Positions 8,011 to 13,851 of a stretch of DNA of 15,140 nt are shown here, one piece after another. Both the position numbers and the translations under genes were made by a program. Source of the stretch: Candidatus Woesearchaeota archaeon (GTDB taxonomy: Archaea; Nanobdellota; Nanobdellia; Woesearchaeales; WJKV01); contig JAHWHE010000006.1 in the NCBI GenBank assembly GCA_019323495.1, positions 1-15,140 of the forward strand. The letters are read 5' to 3'. Numbering within the stretch: position 1 is the stretch's first letter; each line of letters opens with the position of its first letter. The notes under the pieces were generated by a model, which saw only the letters and a program-made list of their open reading frames with translations, searched no databases and had not been told where the DNA came from.

Positions 8011-8011
8011 T

Positions 8012-8431
8012 TTAATATTCCCTGTGTTTTAGTAAGTTTGCCAGTTCGCCAATTGTCATATATTTCAGATTTGGCAATTTATCAGCATTAGCTTCTTTTA
8101 TTGTTTCGAACTTTTTGCCTTCCAGTTCAGGTGGAACTCCGATATGGCATTTGATCCTATCAAACGCTTCTCTTTGCCTTCCTTCCTTGTGCTGCAGCAT
8201 GCCTCTTATCATTCTCTTGACAATCATGTGCGGCATCTTAGGGAAAAAAGGTCCCCAGTGAGGCTTTCCTCTTTCTACTCTTTGCTTGAATTTGGCAAGG
8301 ATCTGAGGTTTGCTGCCGGCAATAACTGCGTTTTCGCAGTTGACTATGTCTACTTTCTCATTTAGCAAAACCTTCTTTGCAACAACTGTTGCAAATCTTC
8401 CGACAATCAGGTTAGTTGCGTCTAATATCAT
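8012..8431 (-). CDS. rpl13: 50S ribosomal protein uL13
   Basis: Large-subunit protein of 139 residues. The N-terminus MILDATNLIVGRFAT matches the family opening, and the core contains NCENAVIAGSK (about 31-41), the RGKPHWGPFFPKMPHMIVKRMIRGML stretch split over residues 54-79, and a C-terminal GELANLLKH. The frame can be extended 9 nt upstream to a TTG at 8440, but the ATG at 8431 fits the family N-terminus and begins 1 nt after the eL18 stop. It forms a tight eL18-uL13-uS9 block with 1-nt gaps, implying coupled translation. Confidence 0.97.
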   Translation of the reverse strand: MILDATNLIVGRFATVVAKKVLLNEKVDIVNCENAVIAGSKPQILAKFKQRVERGKPHWGPFFPKMPHMIVKRMIRGMLQHKEGRQREAFDRIKCHIGVPPELEGKKFETIKEANADKLPNLKYMTIGELANLLKHREY

Positions 8432-8432
8432 T

Positions 8433-8759
8433 TTAACCAAGTATCCTGCATTTCTGCCCTTTTGGGCATTTTTTCATCAAATCTTCGAGCATGATTGTTT
8501 TATTGTTTTGCACTACTCTGTCGCTGAACTGCAGAGCTGCGATTTCATTTTCTGTTTTTGCAGTTCCAATAACTTTTCCTGGGACAACTGCGATCTCTCC
8601 TTTTCTTATTGCTTTATTGATGCTTTCAACATTGACAACCCGCCTTTTTCTTGTAGGCTTCTCTAGTTCTGTCGCTATCCTTTTCCAGAACTTGCTTTTC
8701 TGATTGATTGCAAGTGTCTTCATTTCCTTTATCAGTTCTGTTAGTTGGTTGTTTTTCAT
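8433..8759 (-). CDS. rpl18e: 50S ribosomal protein eL18
   Basis: Archaeal/eukaryotic large-subunit protein of 108 residues, slightly short for the family but complete. Recognisable elements are the NQLTELI start, the RRVVNVESINKAIRKGEIAVVPGKVIGTA core (split, about 44-72) and a C-terminal segment ending in CRILG. The frame extends to a TTG at 8771, but that would begin 2 nt from the tRNA 3' end, leaving no room for processing. The ATG at 8759, 13 nt past the tRNA, is preferred. It is cotranscribed with the upstream tRNA-Leu. Confidence 0.95.
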   Translation of the reverse strand: MKNNQLTELIKEMKTLAINQKSKFWKRIATELEKPTRKRRVVNVESINKAIRKGEIAVVPGKVIGTAKTENEIAALQFSDRVVQNNKTIMLEDLMKKCPKGQKCRILG

Positions 8760-8772
8760 ATTTGTCCTCAAC

Positions 8773-8856
8773 TGCGGGAGACGGGGTTCGAACCCGCGCA
8801 GGCACTAAGCCACAAGGCCCTCAACCTTGCCCAATTGACCGCTCTGGCACCCCCGC
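8773..8856 (-). tRNA. tRNA-Leu (anticodon GAG)
   Basis: An 84-nt type II tRNA folds on the minus strand. The acceptor stem pairs GCGGGGG with CTCCCGC (one G-T) with discriminator A at 8773. The anticodon stem CAAGG/CCTTG closes the loop TTGAGGG, giving anticodon GAG (reads CTC and CTT, leucine). The long variable arm contains GGC-TTAGT-GCC, as expected of leucine tRNAs. The T arm is GCGGG-TTCGAAC-CCCGT. CCA is not encoded and must be added after processing, and no intron is present. It sits in the operon with 14 nt to rpo3 and 13 nt to eL18, so its release from the polycistronic RNA probably needs RNase P and a 3' nuclease. Confidence 0.95.
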
Positions 8857-8870
8857 ATAAATCAGAGGAT

Positions 8871-9656
8871 TCAGAGCTTTGATATGAGCTGTTTGAATTC
8901 TTCTACTTTTTCATTGAGTTCGACAATAGCTTGTTTAGCAATGTCTTTAGGTTTTAATTGGCCCCATGATTCAATCGTGAATATGTATGATTCATCGTCG
9001 CCTTTAACGCTGATGGCGTTTGGGCACGCGTCGACGCAGGCCATGCACAGATGACAGTTCATTTCGTTGTCTGCGTTGACAGCTGCTTTTCCTTTTCTCA
9101 GTTCAAAAACATCAACAGGACATAATTTTACAGCATCCACTGCTTTGTCTGCGTCCTTTATTTCTATGACTGGTTTTTGCTTGAAAAACGCCAGTCCAGG
9201 GCTCCACTTAGCATGCTCTTTTCCTTTGCCGAGTTTGGCTGTTGCGACTAGTTCCAGTTCCTGCTCTTCAAGCAACTTTGTGATAGGCATCTCTTCGTGA
9301 ACAGGCGCGATTTTCGGGTCCTTTGATTTAAGCTTGTTTGCGTCTATGACGCCGCTTGCCTTTGTCTTCAATGTCAGGTGCACTTCGCATTTTGCACAGC
9401 CTTCTCCTTTGCAAGTGCATTTTTCAGGCAGGTTGTAGCCTTTCAAATCCGTTGTCAAAGGTATCAGGCCAAGCCTGTGCGCAATCATCTCGTCATAGAG
9501 CACGCTGTCGTTCTTCTTGAATTCAACATCTTCTATCGCCATGGTCGGCACTTCATCTATAATCAATCTTCTAAGAGTGTTTACAAAAGCTGAATTGGTT
9601 TTGCTAATAACAAAAGTCAAGTTATTTCCTTTTTTTTCCAATATTTTTAGTTCCAT
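8871..9656 (-). CDS. rpo3: DNA-directed RNA polymerase subunit Rpo3 (RpoD) with ferredoxin-like domain
   Basis: Counterpart of bacterial alpha N-terminal domain and eukaryotic Rpb3, forming the assembly platform with Rpo11 and Rpo10; 261 residues. The dimerisation region is at both ends: ISKTNSAFVNTLRRLIIDEVP (split, residues 17-37), AHRLGLIPL (59-67) and the C-terminal helix. Residues 80-90 hold four cysteines (C80, C82, C87, C90), a possible zinc site. Residues 179-211 form the ferredoxin-like insert, with C179-P, then C201, C204, C207 and C211-P. The first CxxCxxC half is degenerate, so one [4Fe-4S] cluster (C179, C201, C204, C207) is likely rather than two. It begins 1 nt after the uS11 stop. 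Confidence 0.96.
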   Translation of the reverse strand: MELKILEKKGNNLTFVISKTNSAFVNTLRRLIIDEVPTMAIEDVEFKKNDSVLYDEMIAHRLGLIPLTTDLKGYNLPEKCTCKGEGCAKCEVHLTLKTKASGVIDANKLKSKDPKIAPVHEEMPITKLLEEQELELVATAKLGKGKEHAKWSPGLAFFKQKPVIEIKDADKAVDAVKLCPVDVFELRKGKAAVNADNEMNCHLCMACVDACPNAISVKGDDESYIFTIESWGQLKPKDIAKQAIVELNEKVEEFKQLISKL

Positions 9657-9657
9657 T

Positions 9658-10098
9658 TTAAACCCTTCTACCTCGCCTACCGCCTTTTTTCCTACATTTA
9701 TCGTGAGGCAATGCAGTTATGTCTTCTATAGTGCCTATCCTCAAGCCTCTTCTGGATAAACCTCTAACTGCTGCTTGTGCGCCTGGTCCAGGTGCCATCG
9801 GGCCGTTATGTCCTCCAGGAGCTCTTATCTTTATGTTCAATGCAGTGATTCCTTTTTCAAAGCAGTTCTCTGCAACAGCTTTTGCAGCCATCATCGCAGC
9901 TGTCGGGCTTGATTCAAGCCTGTGCGATTTGACTACCATTCCGCCGCTGCATCTTGTTATGGTCTCTGTGCCAGTGATATCAGTAACATGAATTATAGTA
10001 TTATTATAACTGCTGTAAATGTGGGCAATTCCCCACCTGTCAGGTCCTTTTGCCTTCCTTACGACTTTTTCGTCAACGAATTCTTCTTTCTTTGCCAT
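9658..10098 (-). CDS. rps11: 30S ribosomal protein uS11
   Basis: Small-subunit platform protein that lines the E-site and contacts mRNA, 146 residues from the chosen start. Signature segments are GIAHIYSSYNNTIIHVTDITG, TAAMMAAKAVAE, IRAPGGHNGPMAPGPGAQAAVRGLSRRGL (split) and the basic end CRKKGGRRGRRV. A TTG two codons upstream (10104) would overlap the uS4 stop. The ATG at 10098 is preferred because it starts 2 nt after that stop and gives the usual MAKK opening. It follows uS4 and precedes rpo3 in the conserved archaeal alpha-type operon. Confidence 0.97.
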   Translation of the reverse strand: MAKKEEFVDEKVVRKAKGPDRWGIAHIYSSYNNTIIHVTDITGTETITRCSGGMVVKSHRLESSPTAAMMAAKAVAENCFEKGITALNIKIRAPGGHNGPMAPGPGAQAAVRGLSRRGLRIGTIEDITALPHDKCRKKGGRRGRRV

Positions 10099-10100
10099 TT

Positions 10101-10748
10101 TCAACCTGCAATTGCAGCCTCTTCTTCTTTAGGCTCTTCAGCTTCCTTTTCAGCAATCTCTTCTTTTTTCTCAGCAGTCTTTGCTACCTTCTCCTTTTTC
10201 AGTTCTTTCTTAAGCTCTTCTTTTTCTTTCTCAATCAACTTTTCTCTTTCAGGATGCATAGGATCATTGAATGCTGATTTAGGATCGAATGTGATTAAGC
10301 CTTCTTCCTCTAGCGTTACCAGATAAGAAGGAGATGTGATTTTTCTGTCTCCTATAAGAATGTGCTCGTGGGTGATGTATTGTCTTGCCTGCTTTACTGT
10401 TTTTGCGAGACCTTTCTTTACAACCAATGTCTGCAGTCTTCTTTCCATGATGTGCGGCAGTGTTAGGCTAAGGATTGTATCTGGTCCGTCTGTCTCAGTG
10501 ATAAGGCCCAATTTTCTTAATCTTGTCAATAATTGTTCTGCTTCTTTCTTGTCCTGTTCTGTTCGTGCGCTGTTTGCTTTTTTTGCACCAACGAAAAATG
10601 TCTTTAGCTTGCTGTTCATCTTCCATATCTCTCGCTTGTTCTTGGTGCCGTACTTCTTTCTTATCTCTGCTTCAGCATCTAGACGTTCCTTTTGCCAAGG
10701 ATGCATTGGAGTCGTGTACTTCTTCCTTTGTTTTCTTGGATCTCCCAT
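10101..10748 (-). CDS. rps4: 30S ribosomal protein uS4 with Lys/Glu-rich C-terminal extension
   Basis: Early-binding small-subunit assembly protein, 215 residues. The archaeal opening MGDPRKQRKKYTTPMHPW and the S4 RNA-binding domain (about 100-150, LPHIMERRLQTLVVKKGLAKTVKQAR split, with HILIGDRKI) are clear. From about residue 165 the protein becomes an almost pure Lys/Glu/Ala run ending in AAIAG, a probably helical or disordered tail longer than I would expect for the family. The gene begins 2 nt after uS13 and ends 2 nt before uS11. In the bacterial alpha operon S4 is the repressor of its own operon; whether this protein does so here is unknown. Confidence 0.96.
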   Translation of the reverse strand: MGDPRKQRKKYTTPMHPWQKERLDAEAEIRKKYGTKNKREIWKMNSKLKTFFVGAKKANSARTEQDKKEAEQLLTRLRKLGLITETDGPDTILSLTLPHIMERRLQTLVVKKGLAKTVKQARQYITHEHILIGDRKITSPSYLVTLEEEGLITFDPKSAFNDPMHPEREKLIEKEKEELKKELKKEKVAKTAEKKEEIAEKEAEEPKEEEAAIAG

Positions 10749-10750
10749 CT

Positions 10751-11224
10751 TTAAGTCTTACCGCCCTTCTTTGCGCCTGTTTTTCTCTTTACGCCGATAG
10801 TGGTTCCTGTCCTGAAGTTGCTTCTTGTTCTCTGTCCTCTTACAGGCAGTCCTGCTTGGTGTCTCATACCTCTTCTTGACTTGATCTTCTGCATTCTTCT
10901 TATATCAGAAGTTTGTATGAACTTGATATCGCCTGTGATTATGTGCCTGTCTGCACCTGTTTCATAATCCTTTCTTCTGTTAAGCATCCAGCGAGGGATC
11001 CCGCTCTGTAGCGGATTTTCTATTATCTCTGTTATCTTCTTGATTTCCTGCTCTGTCAGGTAACCGGTTTTCTTGCTCCTTTCAATGCCTGCGAGCTTCA
11101 AAACAATATTAGAAAAGCTATAGCTTAACCCTCTGATCCTTGTCAAAGCATAGAAAATAGATTTATTGCCATCTAGGTCAACATTCACGATCCTTACTAA
11201 TTGATTAAAATCAGCTTCTGCCAT
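10751..11224 (-). CDS. rps13: 30S ribosomal protein uS13
   Basis: Small-subunit head protein contacting the large subunit and the P-site tRNA, 157 residues. Family features are the opening LVRIVNVDLDGNKSI, the ALTRIRGLSYSFSNIV helix-two-turn-helix region, PRWMLNRRKDYETG (about 78-91) and the RNA-binding tail RGMRHQAGLPVRGQRTRSN (split) ending in KTGAKKGGKT. It is the first gene of the operon, preceded by a leader of about 70 nt with a hairpin and by a TATA box. No Shine-Dalgarno is seen near the ATG. Confidence 0.97.
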   Translation of the reverse strand: MAEADFNQLVRIVNVDLDGNKSIFYALTRIRGLSYSFSNIVLKLAGIERSKKTGYLTEQEIKKITEIIENPLQSGIPRWMLNRRKDYETGADRHIITGDIKFIQTSDIRRMQKIKSRRGMRHQAGLPVRGQRTRSNFRTGTTIGVKRKTGAKKGGKT

Positions 11225-11266
11225 TATTAAACACCGTTTCCGTATAGATGCCCCTCAAAGCACCCA

Positions 11267-11285
11267 GCCATATCGTGTATATGGC
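11267..11285 (-). promoter_or_regulatory. Hairpin in the leader of the uS13 operon
   Basis: GCCATAT-ACACG-ATATGGC forms a perfect 7-bp stem with a 5-nt loop, placed 10-30 nt into the predicted transcript. Its stem can lengthen through CAC/GTG with a 3-nt bulge, and a second weaker GTGC/GCAT stem follows. It may be a regulatory leader structure for the ribosomal operon; this role is inferred from position only. Confidence 0.5.
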
Positions 11286-11319
11286 GTGTCGGTCAGTACA
11301 TAGCCAGAAAAAGGGCCTA

Positions 11320-11327
11320 TTTATAAA
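11320..11327 (-). promoter_or_regulatory. TATA box (TTTATAAA) of the uS13-rpo10 operon
   Basis: Minus-strand CCTTTATAAATAGG provides a strong TATA box, predicting transcription from about 11296 and a leader of roughly 70 nt before uS13. The rest of the 11225-11344 gap holds the leader hairpin and no sign of a gene. Confidence 0.75.
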
Positions 11328-11344
11328 GGTTTTGGTGGAAATGT

Positions 11345-12466
11345 CTAGTCAACAACCCACCTGCCATCCTTCTGCACCAGTTTGCCGTCTACATATATCT
11401 CTCCGCCTGGCAGGCCGTTGACTTTCCTCAGGTCGCATACAAGGTCCCAGTGGATCTTTGCTTCGTTCAAGCCGCCGCCGTTGTCCAATGGCTCTGGGTA
11501 GGATTCACCCATGGCAAGATGGAATGTTCCGCCTATCTTTTCATCGAAAATGAGATTATTCATCACTTTCAATATCTTGTAATTGAAGCCAAGTGCAAAT
11601 TCTCCTATCCTTTTTGAACCTTCCAGGTCCATCATCGCAGCGAGAAATTCTTGATTCTCTTCTGCTGAAAAATCAACAACCTCTCCATCTTTGAATGTGA
11701 GTTTGATCCCTGCAACTATCTGTCCGTCTCTGATTGCAGGATATGAAAAACTAATGTGGCCGTTCGCACTGTCTTCAACAGGCCCGTACATCAATTCGCC
11801 GTCAGGCAAGTTGTATTCTCCGCAGCACAATTGCCCGCCCCTGCCTTTCAGGCTTAGACGAAGATCAGTGAGGCCAGGAACAAGGATGTGGATTTCTTCT
11901 GCATTGTCAAAGATCCTTTTGATCTTTTTCATCTGTTCTTTTTGTTTTCCCCAGTCAACCAATGAGGACTCATATAGTGTGTCACTGTATTCTTTCATAC
12001 TCATATTTGCATTCTTTGCGTCTGCTTCACAAGGATAACCGACGCAGTTCCATTTCTTTCCTTTGTGTTTTTTCCCGTCTCCGCCGATTATGTCGTGGAC
12101 AGGCTTGACAACTATAATATTGTAGTCTGCTATTTTCTTCGGCTCGACTCCTTTAAGATAATACGGATCTGTTGTTGCGTCTATAGAGACTTCCGCAGTG
12201 ATCTTTTCAGCCAATTCGCAAAGTATTTTAGCTTCTCTTTTCAGTTCTTCTATGTCGTTTCTTTCTATCAATGCTTTTCTCCTTGCAAGATCCCTATACC
12301 TATAGATTACTTTTGCGCCTTTTTCTTTTGCTAATTTCTCGATGATTTCTGCGAATTCCTTGAACTCTTTTTCAGTATGGATTAGAAGAACATCATCTGG
12401 CTGTATGTTCACAGAATAATCAACAACTATTCGTGCCATTTTTACTGCGCGTTCATCCACTGTCAT
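11345..12466 (-). CDS. M29-family metallo-aminopeptidase (AmpS/AmpT-like)
   Basis: Cytoplasmic two-metal aminopeptidase that removes N-terminal residues from peptides, 373 residues. The metal-ligand pattern of the family is recognisable: E224 (PDGELMYGP), E289 (IGEFALG), H316 and Y323 (FHLAMGESYPE), and H339/D341 (IHWDL). Spacing agrees well with Thermus-type M29 enzymes except for a shorter Y-to-H stretch. The N-terminal half (1-200) is the variable alpha/beta domain. The frame is open upstream to 12556, but the ATG at 12466 is chosen because a TATA box sits 27 bp before it and the longer form would run through the divergent promoters. It lies alone between the ribosomal operon and a divergent small gene. 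Confidence 0.92.
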   Translation of the reverse strand: MTVDERAVKMARIVVDYSVNIQPDDVLLIHTEKEFKEFAEIIEKLAKEKGAKVIYRYRDLARRKALIERNDIEELKREAKILCELAEKITAEVSIDATTDPYYLKGVEPKKIADYNIIVVKPVHDIIGGDGKKHKGKKWNCVGYPCEADAKNANMSMKEYSDTLYESSLVDWGKQKEQMKKIKRIFDNAEEIHILVPGLTDLRLSLKGRGGQLCCGEYNLPDGELMYGPVEDSANGHISFSYPAIRDGQIVAGIKLTFKDGEVVDFSAEENQEFLAAMMDLEGSKRIGEFALGFNYKILKVMNNLIFDEKIGGTFHLAMGESYPEPLDNGGGLNEAKIHWDLVCDLRKVNGLPGGEIYVDGKLVQKDGRWVVD

Positions 12467-12489
12467 AAAAACAGAGGGAAAAAAGCTAG

Positions 12490-12497
12490 TATTTAAG
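12490..12497 (-). promoter_or_regulatory. TATA box (CTTAAATA) of the M29 aminopeptidase gene
   Basis: Minus-strand CTTAAATA is centred about 27 bp upstream of the ATG at 12466, fitting leaderless transcription. The identical octamer lies on the opposite strand 13 bp away for the divergent gene. Confidence 0.65.
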
Positions 12498-12509
12498 TTT
12501 ATGGCAAAG

Positions 12510-12517
12510 CTTAAATA
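12510..12517 (+). promoter_or_regulatory. TATA box (CTTAAATA) of the divergent small gene
   Basis: Plus-strand CTTAAATA is centred at about 12513, predicting transcription near 12541, just before an ATG at 12544. It faces away from the aminopeptidase promoter in the same short region. Confidence 0.6.
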
Positions 12518-12543
12518 TTCAAAATTTTCTGCACATGTCTGCA

Positions 12544-12951
12544 ATGGACACAGCAATTGCAGGAATCAACATCCATATTAAGATATCTACTGTGTCTGAG
12601 CTATATCGTTTGGTTGACAAAAAAGACCGTTTTATGGATGGTGTTCAGGGAACCGAAGAGTTGCCAGATGAAAAACAAAGACTAGAAGCAGAATTGCACA
12701 GAATAAACGGCAATAGTTCTCCTGTGAATCTGGGTGTTATTGTTTCTCTCGAGGTTGATGACAGTATAAGATATTGCATGGGTGCAAAAATGTTCCCTCC
12801 AGATGTTCCGTTCGAGCAAATGAAAAGAATCGAAGCGAAAATATCATTACATTCTTTTCTTCAACTGGAAAGAATGGGGCTCATTGCAGGGCCTTATGGT
12901 GGCGGGGAAGGGACATTGCGGATCACATATGCTCTAGCAAGAGGAATTTAA
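12544..12951 (+). CDS. Hypothetical protein, about 135 residues
   Basis: I do not recognise this protein. It is soluble, with no signal or membrane helix. Visible elements are a helical, charged N-terminal half, then a probable alternating strand/helix region (LGVIVSLEV, then FEQMKRIEAKISLHSF), and a glycine-rich turn GPYGGGEG near the end followed by a final strand. Two ATGs, 12535 and 12544, are possible; 12544 is favoured because the TATA box predicts transcription at about 12541, which would leave the first ATG untranscribed. Its stop codon TAA shares the sequence TTAA with the stop of the convergent gene. Coding is supported by the promoter, the composition and the exact fit between neighbours. 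Confidence 0.7.
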   Translation: MDTAIAGINIHIKISTVSELYRLVDKKDRFMDGVQGTEELPDEKQRLEAELHRINGNSSPVNLGVIVSLEVDDSIRYCMGAKMFPPDVPFEQMKRIEAKISLHSFLQLERMGLIAGPYGGGEGTLRITYALARGI

Positions 12952-13316
12952 GGAAACAAATCACTTCTTGTCCAGCTGCTCATTCTTTTTATCAATCTGA
13001 ACTGTTCTCTTGTCACAGGCGTTCCGTCTGTATTTGTTAATTCCGATACGACAGGTCTTCCTCTTACAAGTGCAACAAATTCGTAGCTTTTATTGACAGT
13101 GTAATCAATAATATACTGCATTTTTTCTCTCATGTCTCTGCTTTGTTCGTAAACTCTCAGCAATGCTTCGTCTAGGCCAAGTCTCATTATCTTGTCAGGC
13201 TCTTCTATTTCCCTGTCATGAAAGAAATACCAGGAAGAGTATGCGTCATTGATCGCCCTTATCAAAGTCTTGTCGCTGATAATGGCTGTTCCTCCGCTGT
13301 CTAATTTAAATTCCAT
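12948..13316 (-). CDS. Hypothetical protein, second of a tandem paralog pair
   Basis: Unrecognised soluble protein of 122 residues. It aligns with the product of the upstream overlapping gene: YSSW (26-29) then H33 match YTTW and H52 there, and DGTP (97-100) matches DGSP, with 68 versus 70 residues between the W and the D. Between these lie amphipathic, probably helical segments (about 41-84). The frame is open upstream to a TTG at 13367, but the ATG at 13316 is preferred; it still overlaps the upstream gene by 11 nt, implying coupled translation and perhaps a hetero-oligomer. No catalytic motif is visible. Confidence 0.75.
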   Translation of the reverse strand: MEFKLDSGGTAIISDKTLIRAINDAYSSWYFFHDREIEEPDKIMRLGLDEALLRVYEQSRDMREKMQYIIDYTVNKSYEFVALVRGRPVVSELTNTDGTPVTREQFRLIKRMSSWTRSDLFP

Positions 13317-13782
13317 CTTCGTCCGTTTCTGCCTCCTCCTCTTCAAAAATTGGATCTCTTTTTCCAATGTAGATTTTCTTGTTGAACTCCATCACAAGTC
13401 CGAGATCGAAATCAAGCAACGGGCTCCCGTCTACATCCTTAAGCTTGTCTCGCTCCAGCCTTCCTTCTGCGTATTCATGTATCTGTTCGCCGCTGACCAT
13501 TGCAATCGCAAGTATTCTTCGCATGACATCCATTAATTGCTGGTTTTTGTAGTACAAACTTTTCAGTTTTGGATCAACACTCTCTCTTATCAGCCCGTCG
13601 ACTTGCTCTATTCCCTGCCTTTTTCCGTGGATGTATCTCCAGGTAGTATAGCAGAACTCTAATTGTTCCAGCACATAGTGCATGCTGACCTTGTCAAAAG
13701 TTCCGTCATTTCTCCGGAACTGCATCTCTTCCATTATCTGGTCCATTGATTTCCTTTCAGGTTCTATTGTTCCATTCATCAT
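13306..13782 (-). CDS. Hypothetical protein, first of a tandem paralog pair, acidic tail
   Basis: Unrecognised soluble protein of 158 residues, mostly helical. It carries a Y-T-T-W...H element at 45-52, a hydrophobic helical stretch (about 75-98), VDGSPL (117-122) and an acidic C-terminal tail EEEEAETDED (147-156). The middle is paralogous to the next gene's product; this copy adds about 20 residues at the N-terminus and a C-terminal region with the acidic end. Two adjacent ATGs (13782 and 13779) are possible. A TATA box predicts transcription at about 13785, giving an almost leaderless mRNA. It is the first gene of a two-gene operon. Confidence 0.78.
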   Translation of the reverse strand: MMNGTIEPERKSMDQIMEEMQFRRNDGTFDKVSMHYVLEQLEFCYTTWRYIHGKRQGIEQVDGLIRESVDPKLKSLYYKNQQLMDVMRRILAIAMVSGEQIHEYAEGRLERDKLKDVDGSPLLDFDLGLVMEFNKKIYIGKRDPIFEEEEAETDEDGI

Positions 13783-13808
13783 TGTGAATTTTTATTATGA
13801 AAAGAACT

Positions 13809-13816
13809 ATTTATAG
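13809..13816 (-). promoter_or_regulatory. TATA box (TATAAATA) of the tandem paralog operon
   Basis: Minus-strand CTATAAATAG is centred about 30 bp upstream of the ATG at 13782, predicting transcription about 3 nt before that codon. A 12-bp palindrome lies directly upstream of the box. Confidence 0.7.
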
Positions 13817-13819
13817 GAT

Positions 13820-13831
13820 TCCTCGAGGAAA
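13820..13831. promoter_or_regulatory. Perfect 12-bp palindrome TTCCTCGAGGAA next to a TATA box
   Basis: TTCCTCGAGGAA is fully self-complementary and lies 4 bp upstream of the TATA box of the paralog operon, where a regulator could compete with basal factors. It shares the octamer TCGAGGAA with the Nudix operator region at 14575-14582. An operator role is only suggested by position and symmetry. Confidence 0.4.
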
Positions 13832-13851
13832 ATCGACTAAAAATCTTGCGG

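Noticed and set aside
8432..8440. TTG start for uL13
   Set aside because: It overlaps the eL18 stop and adds three residues before the standard family opening; the ATG at 8431 fits better.
8760..8771. TTG start for eL18
   Set aside because: It would begin 2 nt from the tRNA 3' end, so processing of the tRNA would remove the start region.
11225..11344. Possible box C/D or other small RNA in the gap before uS13
   Set aside because: A D-box-like CTGA occurs, but no C box (RTGATGA) is present; the region is better explained as the leader and promoter of the ribosomal operon.
12467..12556. Thirty-residue N-terminal extension of the M29 aminopeptidase
   Set aside because: It would run through both divergent TATA boxes and the start of the opposite gene, and the family N-terminus fits the ATG at 12466.
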